A stretch of DNA of 64,000 bases from Silene conica (Eukaryota > Streptophyta > Magnoliopsida > Caryophyllales > Caryophyllaceae): the NCBI GenBank assembly GCA_029255685.2, contig CM055318.2, positions 8,065,001 to 8,129,000 of the forward strand, in the 5' to 3' direction. The notes below the pieces were generated by a model that saw only the letters and a list, made by a program, of their open reading frames with translations, had not been told where the DNA came from and ran no database searches. Of this stretch, positions 34,078 to 46,568 are shown one piece after another; the stretch's first letter is position 1, and every line of letters begins with the position of its first letter. Position numbers and translations under genes: made by a program.

Positions 34078-34555
34078 TTAATTAATAATTCTTATTATGA
34101 TCATTATTGTTATCATCTTGATGTACTTCATCTTCGAGGTCATTATGGACACCGATATCGCACCTTTTTTTTTTTCAATTTCTTTTCGAACTTTGTCCAT
34201 GAATTTCTTCCGTTCTTTATCATCCATGTTTGAATATGTTCTTCCTTGAATACTTTGATGTTGTATAACTGGAATACCAAGTTTATGCATCCGAATGAAA
34301 TTGTGAAGTGTAAAAGCGGATACGATAATTGTGGCATGTTTTTTTAACACCTTCCACCTTCTCTTCAGGTGACCAAACGCCATTTCAACCGTCATCCTCA
34401 AAGATGAATGTCGATAATTAAAATGTTTAAATATTCCGCTAGGAGGTGCATGCTTATATTCAGGCACATGGTTTCTCACGTTTGGATGACTAATAGGAGA
34501 CAAATACCCTAGTGTATGTATTCAGGTATCCCGAATCCACCAAATAATATTTACC
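34078..34555 (-). pseudogene. PIF/Harbinger transposase fragment (DDE_Tnp_4 type), frameshifted
   Basis: Reading minus, GKYYLVDSGY at about 34526-34555 matches the second catalytic-Asp region of Harbinger transposases and follows a splice-acceptor-like ATTTATAG. A frameshift near 34500-34510 follows, then LGYLSPI, NYRHSSLR and VEMAFGHLKRRWKVL (34330-34420), which match the third catalytic-Glu region. The usual Arg of the ERAFG motif is Met here. The N-terminal half is missing. The family normally works with a MYB-like partner, not seen here. Confidence 0.85.
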
Positions 34556-35107
34556 TATAAATGTTAATATATAAAAATAATTAATGTTTAGATAATAAAA
34601 AAAAATGAAATACATGCCACATTTACCACATTTAGACGTAAAGTGTTTGGATAATAAAAAAAAATAATTAATGTTAATTAGACGTAAAATATTCAAATGT
34701 TGTTTTTGTTAATTTTAAAACACAAGAAAAGAAAAAAGCAAAGTCTATTAGAGTTTACTACAAAAAAATTACTTAAAATTTAATATTTTTTTTAATATAA
34801 TTGTTTTTTAAAAAATCGCAAATTTGTATTAATCAAACATTTTTTTATATTATTATTATTAGTTAGTATACTTTAATTAAACTTAAGTTATTTCTAATAA
34901 TTTCAGCTTCACTCAGCTCAGTTCAATTCAGCAAATTCAGTTCAGTTCAGTTCAGCTCAGCTCGATTCAGTTTAGCTCAGTTTAGTTCAGTTCAGCTCGA
35001 TTTAGTTCAGCTCAGTTCAGTTCAGTTCAGTTCAATTCAGTTCATCTCAGCCTCATTCAGTTCAGTTCAGCTCTAAAAAAGCCAGAAAGAACAGGGCCTA
35101 AATGATA

Positions 35108-35366
35108 CTCCCTCCATTTTTTTATATCACCCCATTCCCTTTTTTGGCACTATTCACAGTCGAGTATTCAACGTCGATTTTCTCTCAATCCGTTCACGGA
35201 AATATATTCATGTGAGATCTTTTTTTAATTTGTCTTGATAAGAGGATTAAGAATATCAAAATTTTATAATTTTTAGTAATATGTAGCTAAAGATATAATC
35301 GAAACAAAATGAGTATTGGCAAACGTGTATAAAGAAATGAGGTGATATAAAAAAAAATGGAGGGAG
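35108..35366. mobile_element. Stowaway MITE, 259 bp
   Basis: The ends CTCCCTCCATTTTTTTATA and their complement on the right are classic Stowaway termini, flanked by TA (35106-35107 and 35367-35368). Confidence 0.93.
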
Positions 35367-35463
35367 TAATTTATAAAATTTAAGAGACAATAGATGATAA
35401 TAAAAAAAAAGGGTGTTTCCCATTGATGCCCCTGTGGTATTCACTTTTCCCACTTGTACCCCT

Positions 35464-36475
35464 GCGTATAGCATTTTACTTGCTGTACCCCTAAACTTAA
35501 TTAGTTAAACCCATCAGTAGCCAAACATGTTTATGCCGTCTGTTTTAGGCGTTAAGTGCCATGTTGACACTCTATTTGCTAAATAAGCACCTGACTTGGC
35601 AAAGGATTTTCTCATTGATGCCCCTGTGGTTTTCATTTTTACCATTTGTACCCCTGCGTAAAAAATAATTAAAAGGAATGAAAAAATTGTTGGAATTGAA
35701 ATTACATTAGTCGGATATCCGATTTAAAGTTTAAATTTTCCGATGTTTAATCCAAGGCATTACAAATATATCTTATTGTTAATAACAGAAGATTTACCGA
35801 AACATTCAATTGTTAAATTTACTTAAATAGTATAAGTGTCAGAAATATTTTGATTAAAAAATTAAAAATTTACCCAACCTCAAATTAGCTATAAAAGACT
35901 ATAAATACAAAATTTATCGACACCGAAAAAATATGGGAAAAATTTGTGATAGATAAAAAAAAGCGGATTGAGAATCTAAAATTTAGTTGGTGGTTCAATG
36001 ATGAAATAGGTAAGTGACGCCGCATGATCAATATGAGCATTGACAAGTAATGACACTCGTCTTGGTCCACTTAATATAAAATAAGTTGTGAATGTTAGAT
36101 AATATTTTTTTTTGGATAACATAAAAGATAATATATAACGGTATTATCTCATGTGATATAAAAAGAGATATAATAAACGATATATTACATTTTTTTATGA
36201 ATTTAAAAGGGTATAATAAGCAATACGGTTTTAAAGATATCAACTCAACATCGAAACAAAAAATGCAAAAATGCAAAAATGCAGGGATACAAGTGGGAAA
36301 AGAAGGAAATGACAATGGCATCAATGGGAAAACCCTTTGCTACGTCAGGTGCTTATTTGGAAAATAGAGTGCCAACATGACACTTAACGTCTAAAACAGA
36401 CGGCATAAACATATTTGGCTATGGATGGGATTAACTAATTAAGTTTAGGGCTACGAATAGTAAAATGCTATACTC
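35464..36475. mobile_element. Fold-back/Mutator-like element with ~195-bp inverted arms
   Basis: The left arm 35464-35660 pairs with the right arm 36281-36475 in inverted orientation: CTAAACTTAATTAGTTAA, TTTATGCCGTCTGTTTTA and AAGCACCTGAC are shared. A direct repeat of CATTGATGCCCCTGTGG occurs at both edges of the left arm (about 35421 and 35612). Long arms are typical of Mutator-like elements, but no 9-bp target duplication or transposase was found. Confidence 0.6.
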
Positions 36476-36479
36476 AAAT

Positions 36480-36647
36480 TGTAGTTTATACTCCTACCAT
36501 GGCCACATTGGGTATAGAAGATTCTATACACGAACCGTAGCCCTTTCTGTGGTAGAGCTAGTACGATAACAATGGTGTGAGGGTATACACTAACCGTAGC
36601 CCTTCTGTCCCGTTATCAGAGATACGGAGCGAGTCTCAACATTTAAG
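36480..36647 (+). promoter_or_regulatory. TAF12 5' flank with a repeated ACCGTAGCCCTT leader block
   Basis: TATACACGAACCGTAGCCCTTTCTG and TATACACTAACCGTAGCCCTTCTG recur 57 bp apart just upstream of the TAF12 start codon. They may be duplicated promoter or leader sequence; no TATA box could be assigned. Confidence 0.4.
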
Positions 36648-39600
36648 ATGGAAGCAGCAACGCCTCCTGCCGATGCAGGAATGGAAGCAGCTCCGCGACA
36701 ACGACCACCAGTAGTAGCTTCAATGCCTACAGACCCTTCTCAGATGAAACAGCAACACCAGCAACCTTCTTCAAACCCTAACCCTAACCCTAATCCTAAC
36801 CATAACCCTAACCCTAATTTCCATCAAGCATACACCATGCAACCGGCGTGGGTTGGGTCTCAACAACTCCAATTGCAGTCTTGTTCAAGTGGCATGGCTG
36901 TTGGTGTCCCTGCCAATCCTCCATCCTCGGTTTGTTCAATTTAACAATCTTGTTTTGTTATACTTACTTTTTTTATCGAGATTTAGTAATCCTTGATTGA
37001 TTGAGTGATTGATTGAGTGATGATGGATTGATTGATTGAGTGATTGATTGATTTCAACAGGCAAGGCCTTGTATGCCAGCGAGCATTGGGATGCCCCAAC
37101 ACACATCTATGTCGCCAGCTGTTGGACTACCTCCCCCTCAGCCTACTACTCTTCCTCCCCAGGTATCTTTACCCTTTTGCTTCTCTGTCTCATTGACGTT
37201 CCCATGCTCAGTTTGGTGCTCATTGTAAACGGGATGTGTGTCACTTGAGGCGCATGATTGTCGGTACGGGTACGGCCATTAGTCAGGTGTCATGTGGTAC
37301 TGATATTGACTTTTTGATTGTTTACTCGGGGATAATAGGTTGGGTTCTCAGAGTAATGTAGCCACTTTTATGGGGGGTGTTTATTTATGCGGGATTTGGA
37401 TCTCAAGTAAGCATCTTAAGGGTGTGTTTGGATAGCAAAAAAGGAGAGAAAGGGAGGGGAGGGGGAAGGAGGGAAAAGAAAGGGAGAGAAGGGAAGGGGA
37501 GGGAGAATGGAGGAGGTGATTGAAATAATTTGCCTTGTAGGAGGGAAATGGAGGGATTCATTTTTTCTTATCCCTTCCCTCCAAATCCTTCTACCTTCCT
37601 TCTGCTAACGAAACAATGTATTTCTCATCCTTCCAATTCCCTCCCCTCCCTTTCCCTCCAAATCTTTCTATCCAAACACACCCTAAATCATTTTATGAAT
37701 AAGCCAATGTTGTTGTTGGTGGCTCATTGATATAATTTATTTCAAATTAGCAGTTGAGTGATGTGATTCCCTATTCTATTCCGAGCACCTCTGTTGTTGC
37801 CATCTTTAAATGTTACTCTTATACTCTCATCTTAGCCATCAAGTTACATCTCATTTAGGTCAAAAGTGAAAATTTGTGCTTTTTCTAAGAAATCACTAGA
37901 AGAATATAATTTGAGTACAATAACAACACTGCCCTAATTCTTTGTAAAAAAATAAAAATTTACAGAATTTTCAAGGTCATGGCAGTCTAAGAGCTCCCCC
38001 GGTTTTGCCTAGTACATCAACTCCTAGTAATTCCCAAAGCCAGCTGTCGTCCCGTCAGCCATGGCTATCTACTCAGCATGGGCGGCCATCTATGTCTTCT
38101 TTGAGACCCCAGGTGACTTCACAAACATTGCAGCAAAGACCTCATATTCCTCAGCAGTTGTTACAGTCTATGCCAGCATCTTCCCAGCCACAACCAATGC
38201 TGTCTTTCCCACCGCCGCAACAACATTTTTCAGCATCACTTCACTCCCAAGATAACGGTGGGCAGCAGTTGTTATCATCAAGAAATCCTCAACCTGTAAT
38301 AAGCCAACAACAAATTTCCAGAGTTCAGGCATCAGGTAATCAAAGGCCTCCGCCCCCTGCGATGGGGCAGACAAGCATCATGCATTCTGGTCCAACTGAT
38401 AATATAGCAACTACAGAGGCTCTTGAATCGTGTACCCGGATTCTGAGTAAGAGAAGTATTCAGGAGCTTGTAAGCCAGGTGAACTTATTGATCTCCTTTT
38501 TACTTGGGGTTGACGGGTGGGATTTTTCAGTTGTCTTTTCATGACAATAAGCTTCTTTCTTCTCCCCAGCAAACCCTGCTGTGCACCATATCACTGTTTG
38601 TCTTTCATATTTCTGGTATACTATGGGAGTACTGTATATCTTGTTTTGTTTCGGGTGTCTATAACTATTAACTTCATCGCCTTTCATATAAGAACTGACC
38701 TGGAGACTATCCAGTAGGTTTTTTTTTGGTGTATTGCTCACTACTCTAAGAACATATTGCTATCCTGTCCAGATGATCAGCGTTTACTGAAGGTAGTTCT
38801 TTTAGTATAATTATTTTTTCGAAAAAGTAGATTATGGAGCGGCACCTTTTTGTTTTGCTTGTGGACCAGTTTCTTTTCCCTTGCAAAATTATGCTCTCCT
38901 GCGGAGGAGAGACAGTATAGTGATTTTTCATTTTAGTAACAGCATAAGAATGTGCAATGGTTGCTGAAGGAGTTTTACTTGTTTTGGGGGTAAAGCTGAA
39001 AACATGTGGGGTTCCTATCATTGATGCCCATGGTGGAATCCATGTTGTGTTTCATACTAACAGTTGAAAAATACCCCAAATAAGATGTATGTTTTGTTGA
39101 AACTAAGACAATGATATTATCTCATTACACATTCCCGTATCATCTACTAAGATTTTATGTTTACACCTTTGTTAGGATCCTTGTTTAAATGGATATACGT
39201 GCAAAATATTTTGTGTAAGACGGTTAAGCTAAAAAACAATTTAAAAACAAAATTATAAAAAAGAATCATGGAAAACTGTTATATTATTTGGGGATAAATA
39301 TTGTCTGATAGTAATTATGACATATTAGTTATTTCATTCGATAGTGGGGACTTAAAAGAGTTTGTACTAATATCCAAGACCCCTTATTAGTTAATTAAAC
39401 GGTAAGAAGATAATTTGTATTTATGGCATATAAATAAAAGATATATATAAAAGAGGATGATGAGATCAATTAATGAGAGTGGGGACCACTATTAGAAGGT
39501 GAATATTTAAAGGGAAACTTGAGTGGGAAAAATTATTGTTGTTGATCTTTTAGTATATAGGGGTTTACGATTAAAAACTATGTTTGCATGATTGGCTTCT

Positions 39601-42600
39601 GTTTTTGACATGTATGATACTATGATCTATGGAATGGTTAATGAACCTTAGATACTTAATCACACTTAATCTCCAACAGAAACATCTCCTATAATGTAAT
39701 GTCAACAAAATATATATTGCTAAAGTATGCAAGTTATTGTCACATGTATGAATTATTATTGATGTTTTTGATTTTGTATAAGAATTTTGCAATAGGGTAT
39801 GCATATTAAAAAATTATCAGCTTTGTGATTTGGAATATAAAATCCTTCGACTATTGTGAATGTAGACCATGTTGATTTGTTGGTTTTAAGTGTTCATGAT
39901 GTGGTTGTCGAGCTCGGAGCCGCGGTTGTCGCAGTGTTTTTATTTACGAGTTTTTGTAGATATATTATTATCTATTATTTATTTCATATAAAATTAAGAT
40001 TAGTTATATTTAGAGTAATTAATTTGACCAATGTTACACATTTTTCAAGAGCTTTTCACTACAAAGTTTGGCCAGTACAAGTTATAACTCGTTCATATCG
40101 AGTTCATCGCGGGCGTTATCTGGTTGAGTTGGCTGATAGATGTTATAAATCAGTCATCTCAGGCAATATTTTCCTAATTTTAATTTACCTGGTACATCTC
40201 AGGATATCTTTGTATCAGCCGCCTCCGATACCGATACATCTCGGGCGATACGATATGCCTTGGCCGAGTTTTTATGATAGTTTTGCCATGGATGTATGAA
40301 AATATCTATACTTGGTTAGTTGGTTTTATGATGCTTGTCAACAACCTCAATTTGTTTAGACTTACATCATTGTGGTTTTGCACAACTTCTTAGATGATTT
40401 ACTTTATTAGCTTTGCAAGTGGGGGGAAAAGCTGTTCTGTTGGTAAATAGTTAGCAACTTAGGGTAATAAATAGAAATGTAGCAAGTCCACATCCAAAAA
40501 ATTGGAGGGAATATAACCTTACTCTGTTTTTTGAACGTTTTTGAACAGGTTGATCCATTGGAGAAATTAGATCCTGAAGTTGAAGATGTTCTAGTTGATA
40601 TTGCTGATGACTTCATTGATTCAGTAAGTTTCTAGTCTCTGTTTTCATGTCTTCCACAGACCCACAGGAAATGTATGGCATACCAATTTGCTGCCTACCG
40701 GTGCCAGTGGAGGAGAAAAGGGGTTAACTAATCCTGTCTTTTCATTCCATATCATAATCATTCGAGCTCTTTTGTTCCGTTTTTGTTATTGTTGGTATAT
40801 GCAAGTCATACTTTTTATTGGAACTCTTAGTGAATGACATTGGCTAGGAAATTTATATGTTCTTTCTTACAAAAAATTCATTTGCGGGTTTAGTCCCGTC
40901 GAACAATCCTAACTCCTAAGTTACTAATTTTGGCCAAGAAGTTCCTAAAGAGTCGTTTCATGGAATGTAGTTCCTTCCTCTGATAAATTGTTATCCAGAA
41001 ATAATTGTCCTCTAATCCTGTGAGATCTCTTATTCTCTCGATCTGCTAACTAGTCATTGGCTCTGTGTGCTTTTCGGTAAACATGTTTGAGTTTGATCTA
41101 CCATAACTCCTGTTTGACCAATAGATAACTATAGTTCTCAAAGGTCCATGGGTGGCTCCACTCTCTTTAATCATCTGTGTTTACAATTTTTGTGGATGTA
41201 AAGTGTGACCCAAAATTTTTTTGTGACTAGCCTCTGAGCTACCTTTAAACTGTTGGCCAGTGTCAAGAACGATGCTCTTGTCGACATGCAGATTCCATGG
41301 AATTTGTTGGGTGGGTATAAAAATGCCAAGAAACTGTTGCTTCCTCCAAAGCTCTGAAAGCTTCACTTTTTCAAATGGACCAAATTTACGGAACAAAGAA
41401 AGTCTAGAGTACCCTCACATAACCCACTCATCTTCTTATCACACCTCACCCACCATCCTAAACACAATGCATCACTGCCACCTATATCTAGGGTTTCTAA
41501 GAGTAGGGAAGGGTTTTTCTATGGAGAGGGAGATTTTCGTGAATGGGGCTTGGTTTTTTTGGTAGTGGATGAGTTGGCGGAAGACGGTTTCGAGGGCAGA
41601 GGAAGGGGTGGCGGCAACAAGAGAAGGGATGAGCTGGCCTAAGGTGGGTCAGCGGGTTCGATCAGGTGGTGCAGCGAGTACCGTAGTGGGTTTAGTGGTG
41701 TAGGTTGGTGGATGGGTGGACTGTCCTTGTGAGTAAGATGGATTGGGGGTATGATAGTCATATTATGTGAAAATAGTGTACCAAAATGGAAATCGGAAGC
41801 TTTGAGTGAATCCACTCAAAAAGGATATGTGGAAGGTTTCAGAGTCGGAGGTAGTATTAATTATGTTTTTGAAACAATTGCTTACAAACTGTTAAATGTT
41901 AATCTTTATTCAGAACAAGAAGAAACTTAAATGCTTCAAATGTTGATAACGTTATTTATCTTTCCTACATGTTTTTATTTTTGGTATGAAGCCAACTACT
42001 TTTTTTTCTGGGGTTGTTGAAGAGGCTTAATTGTTTAGGATACCCTGCTGATTTTAACGGAGATTGCTGCCATGCTTCTAAGTTCAAACTTCAAACTTCA
42101 AACTCTACTTATCTTTATCGGAATTCATAAGGTTATAACATTGGCGATGGTAGTAACCCTTCTTTTGCATGACGGAAACGGAGAGAGAGAGGAGGGGGAA
42201 ATATGCAAGGCACTCTTTTTTAGGTAACGAAAGTGAGTGGGCCTACGAAGGGGGAGGGTAGGGAATTGGTGTGGACCATTCCCTCTTCATTTTTATTAAA
42301 CAGATTCGTTATGTAGGAGAGATTTTGAAGGGATTCCTCTTGGCTGTATTTCCTGATCTCTGCTCCTCTTCTTTTCCAATTTCCTGCATTGTGTACTGAC
42401 TTCCCTGACCTTTCTTTTGTTTCTCTCCCTATTGAGCTTCCAATTTAAATGTAAAGTTGCTGTACATGAACTTAGCTATCTGACATATATAACCCAATTT
42501 CATAGTAGATATATCTATGTTAAAACTGTCCAAGTGTCCAGTATGTTTATAGAGAATAACTCAGAGGGCTGTTGTACAATCGCATATGGATAATCCTTGA

Positions 42601-44275
42601 AATACAAGCATCTGTGATTTCAGTAAATTGTGTGTTCTAGGAGTTCTTATTCACAGCGTGTCAATTTTAAAGCGTCATATTCCATGCATTGCAATTTCTC
42701 GTCGTATTTATGTCATGAACGACAATGCCTTTGTATATCGCTTATGGAGGGGTATGGATTTGGGATCTACGCAACTTTATGATCGCATATGTCCTTTCCG
42801 CCTTTGTTTATGTTAGTTTGTTAGGAAGTATTTCTTTGAGATACAAAGTGACACGAGAGCATGGCAGAATGGCATTATATTTGTTTTACCCAATCCCTCA
42901 TATAACTCAACTACATTTTGGTTGCTTATCACAAAATCATGACGTTGACTATAATATGCACTGATTTAAGTGTATATCAGAGAGTTGGTTTCAAGCTTTA
43001 CTCTTGTAACTTGTTTTCTGTTTTCTTTAAATCAAAAGGAGTAATCCATAACTTAGATGATATATCCATCTATGAACTGACCAGTCTTTCCTTGCCTATT
43101 TATTTTCATATTTGAGCAGGTTACAACATTTGGGTGCTCATTGGCCAAACATAGGAAGTCAAATACGCTGGAAGCGAAGGACATACTGCTCCATCTAGGT
43201 CAGTCACACAGTCTCACACTAAAAAAATATATCTTCCCCATGTTGCAACGAGAGCACTGAGAAAAAAAAGTACTTGATTTTTTAATAAGGAAATCTAGTG
43301 TCCGACTTGTTCATTTGGTTGTTATTTACAATGTCTATGCAGAAAGAACTTGGAATATGACACTTCCTGGGTTTAGTGGAGATGAAATCAAGACATATAA
43401 GAAGCCAGTAAGTGTTTGTTCCTTTCATATTGTGACTAGTATTAAACTCGTGCAAATTGCACGGGTTTGTTATTTAGGGTATTGTTGCAAAGTGTGATAA
43501 CAGTGGTAATTGCATTTTGATTGAAGTCATATTTAATTTTTTCAATGCGTCATAATTTTATTTACAATTACCACATCTGTACCTATCGAGGGTATCTAAA
43601 ATATGACAATAATAAAACTGCAATTTATATAGTTATAAATCAAAACATAACAAAGGTAGTTTGAATGAAAAAAACAAAAATGAACTATTACAAGTGTACA
43701 GTCATAAGTAAATTATTATCGCAAATCAGGAATATTCAGTCTCAACCTTTGCTCATTTAATATCATGTATCACATATATTTCAAATGTTTTATTATGCTA
43801 AATGTTTGTTCAGTGCGGCATTTAAAGGATATGTAGTTTCGAATGTGCTATTATACAAAAAAAAAAAATTAGATTATTTTTATATTAATTAATTATCTCC
43901 TTCTAAAGTTATTTTGTTTTGAAATAAAGTTTTAAGTGAACATCTGATAATACCTCTTGATATTTAACACCACTCCTTTCATCAAATAACATTATTGTCA
44001 TTCTCTTAAATTCAATGGAGATAATAAAAGTGGAATGGAGGGAGTAATTTTTACGTTAATTCTATTTTTTCCTTTTTCTTATTTTTTGACCGTGTTGTTT
44101 AATCTTAGTCTTTGCTGATTTTGCAGGTTGCTAATGAGATCCACAAGGAGCGCCTGGCTGTGGTACGTGATTTATTTTTCACGCAAAGTATCTTTGTTGT
44201 TTACTAGGAGTATCATTTAGGTTCTGAAGTTGTGTTTTTTTTCTTTTGAAGATAAAAAAATCTTACTGGAGTTGA
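36648..44275 (+). CDS. TAF12: TFIID subunit 12 (TAF12), 8 coding exons
   Basis: The product is a histone-fold subunit of the general transcription factor TFIID (and of SAGA), where it pairs with TAF4 (ADA1 in SAGA) in the nucleus. Exons: 36648-36929, 37061-37162, 37966-38478, 40549-40623, 43120-43198, 43343-43407, 44127-44162, 44252-44275; phases agree and give about 391 residues. The first 280 residues are disordered, rich in Pro, Gln, Ser and Asn, with an Asn-Pro repeat from a CCCTAA run. The histone fold begins at [15 protein letters not shown] (about 285) and continues through [40 protein letters not shown] and [13 protein letters not shown]. The C-terminal end is short, ending ERLAVIKKSYWS. 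Arabidopsis relatives are longer in the disordered part. Intron 2 hosts a Tourist-like MITE; introns 3 and 4 are each over 2 kb. Confidence 0.93.
36776..36820 (+). repeat. CCCTAA hexamer run inside TAF12 exon 1
   Basis: About seven CCCTAA-type hexamers, two of them altered, encode an Asn-Pro repeat. The unit is the 6-mer, not the 7-mer CCCTAAA of typical plant telomeres. Confidence 0.85.
36993..37053 (+). repeat. ATTG/AGTG tetranucleotide repeat before TAF12 exon 2
   Basis: The run of GATT/GAGT tetramers ends a few bases before the acceptor TTTCAACAG at 37052-37060. Confidence 0.85.
37420..37683. mobile_element. Tourist-like MITE in TAF12 intron 2
   Basis: The ends GGGTGTGTTTGGATAG form a perfect inverted repeat, flanked by TAA (37417-37419 and 37684-37686). 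The arms continue as purine-rich GGGAGGGGAGG and its complement. Length 264 bp; no coding capacity. Confidence 0.93.
39845..40300 (+). repeat. Dispersed repeat in TAF12 intron 3
   Basis: The block shares TATTTCATATAAAATTAAGATTA, AAGAGCTTTTCACTACAAA and CCGCCTCCGATACCGATA-type stretches with the inverted copy in SPNS intron 3 (57510-57790). CTCGGCCGATA-rich ends are typical of a plant MITE, but I could not pair the termini. Confidence 0.55.
43434..43490 (+). repeat. CGTGCAAATTGCACGGG palindrome block in TAF12 intron 6
   Basis: ACTAGTATTAAACTCGTGCAAATTGCACGGG matches, in inverted orientation, the block at about 4801-4832. It may be one end of an unrecognised mobile element whose other end was not found. 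Confidence 0.5.
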
Positions 44276-45327
44276 GGTGAATGAACAACCTTGCTGGAAA
44301 TATCAAAGGAAATTTGCCCAAGCCCGTGCACAATTGATAGTATCAAATAATGACGAGTTAATAGGACGTTTTTATCATTTTAAACATGCTTACCCGGTTT
44401 TTACTTTTACTTTTATGTAGTTATCATTTGCATTTTGTAGTTGTAATGTCAAGTTGTTAGCTGTCTCTGGTCTTTGGAACCTTTTGGCAAGTTATTTGAA
44501 CCAAGGCACGAATTAAGGCAAGAAAAAGAAACGAATGGAAAAAGGCAGCAGAGTCCAGTGAAAAACGCAGCCTGCTTCTGAGACCGCAGTCTTCGGCACC
44601 AGACGCAGCACAGCGCAGGCTTGCGCTTCACAACGCAACCTGGGTTTTACTCTGTATTTGACGGGTTTTGTGTTTTTAGACTTCTCCCTTGAGGCCCACG
44701 AAGGTGTTTAACCTAGAAATGAGTGCAGCCATATATAAGGAGTTAGTTTTGAAGAGAGGAGAAGACATATTGAAGCAACTACAACATCCCTAATTAAGAA
44801 TTTAAGATACTAATCTTGTAATAAAATAGTTAATCTTTCTTTGTTTATGCAAAACTTTCCTTATTTTTGGGCTGTAATTATACTATAAGGAGCTAATCTT
44901 TCTAATCTTGATGAAATCTTATCAAAGTTTTCAACTTTAACATTGTACAACTCTTTTACCCTTTTAATTTATCTAATGTTTTTTTCTGTGTTTTAGTTTA
45001 CATTTTGAGTGATTGTTTGTATGGATTACCTTAGCATTTAATTTACTCGAATATAGCAAATTCTAAGGAAACAGTTTAGTCTACTTGGAATTGTTTGAAC
45101 CAAGCTTGATATTTGTTGAATTTGTTTAAAAGATGCATGTATTAGGTAGGAAATTGCATGACTTGTCTTGCTATTATGGTTTAATATGGTAAGATAGGTT
45201 TCTAGTTTCACCGTTTGGTTTAAATCTTAATGCTTGATTGTAATCTCATTTGTGGTTTAATGAATTGGGGTTGGAATTTAAGGGTTTACATGTACGGTTT
45301 AGTCGTGTGAATTATTTTCTTAAGATG
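44276..45327. other. TAF12 downstream region, no second gene
   Basis: The stretch follows the TAF12 stop codon. Around 44430-44830 it is relatively GC-rich and has a TATA-like CCATATATAAGGAG near 44730 and CTCTTC/AATAAA-like features, resembling part of an LTR or a non-coding transcript, but no paired end was found. Confidence 0.4.
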
Positions 45328-45555
45328 TTAGTTTTGGATATAATTTGCATGGAGAAGTGTGCCAAGATAGTCGCCTAGTAGAGGAAAAAGAAGATTCCGG
45401 GTAGGAGGATTTTGCCTAAGTTTGGCAATCGTGCCATGGGTTTAGTTTTGGATATAATTTGCATGGAGAAGTGTGCCAAGATAGTCGCCTAGTAGAGGAA
45501 AAAGAAGATTCCGGGTAGGAGGATTTTGCCTAAGTTTGGCAATCGTGCCATGGGT
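45328..45555. repeat. Identical 114-bp tandem duplication
   Basis: The unit starting TTAGTTTTGGATATAATT (45328-45441) is repeated without a visible change at 45442-45555. Identity implies a very recent duplication or conversion. No coding sense was found. Confidence 0.95.
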
Positions 45556-45989
45556 TTATATTTTGAAAAATTGAACAAATTCAAGGTATGTTGTCGGTGC
45601 TGCTCGCAGTTTTTCCATTTTTGATGTGCCCTTTTAAACTATTTTTAGACATTTAACCTCAACAAAAATGATTCTCATAAGAACATAGTCCACTTAAAAT
45701 TTGAACTCTAAAATGATCAAATATACAAGTCTGAAAGTTTCTAATGCTCTCAAGAGAGACTTGTTGCATACTCCCTCCAAACCTATTTTCTCTCCATTGC
45801 TTTTGGGCGGTCAAAGCTTTCGAATTTTCTCCCTTAAGTTGGAGAATAAATATTATTAAATTATAAAATAAAATCATTTACACTTATGCTCGTAACATCT
45901 TTCATGAAAAAAACAATTCAAGAAAAAAGGTAACATATAAATGTCGAAAATACGATTAAAGTGAGATTTAGAAGATCACAATAAAGTAA

Positions 45990-46250
45990 AGCCAGTAGGT
46001 CACTTGAGAGACCGCCTTTTAATAAGCTTATTGAGAGACTATTGTACAAATTTAAGAAAAAATGATAGTAAAGGTAATAAAATAGGTACAAATCATGATT
46101 AAACATAAACTTAGTACATTTATTATGTAAATAGGTACAAAATTACTATGGTACAATCAATGACAAAATGGTTACGAAATACAAATAAAAGAGTATAAAA
46201 GAATGGTATCTCAATAATTTATTGAAAAACCGTCTCTCTTAAATTTTAGT
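45990..46250. mobile_element. MITE-like block with GAGAGACCG / CGGTCTCTC ends
   Basis: GTAGGTCACTTGAGAGACCG on the left and AACCGTCTCTCTTAAAT on the right form an imperfect inverted pair around AT-rich sequence. A similar left end occurs near 18298. Family and target duplication are unknown. Confidence 0.4.
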
Positions 46251-46568
46251 GTAAAGTAAATGGCCAAATGGGATGAAAATAATTGTAATAAAGAGTAATA
46301 AAATTGGACAGCAATTTGGTGACAACTTAAATGAAGCGCGATGCTCAAGGATGTGTGCATTGCTTGTCAGGTGGTCCAGAGTTGTGAAATTGTATGCACA
46401 ACAGGTTTACGTAGCTGTTGTCAGATTATAAAAAGAAAAAGCTTTCAATTCTTCTAAATTACTGACCCACACAGATTACACTAGTTTGGTGGCTAGCAGG
46501 GGTGCTCACCCTGCTCACCACTTCAGACAAAAAAATCTCAAATTTCCTAATTTTTTAAAGCCCACTTC

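Noticed and set aside
39856..40299. A 147-codon frame in TAF12 intron 3
   Set aside because: It lies in the dispersed repeat shared with SPNS intron 3; the reading frame is not kept in the other copy.
41181..41565. Possible captured gene fragment in TAF12 intron 4
   Set aside because: Frames on both strands look somewhat protein-like, but no family was recognised and no ends of a capturing element were found.
44449..44631. Cys-rich 60-codon minus-strand frame
   Set aside because: Short, no signal peptide or family motif; the local GC rise explains the composition.
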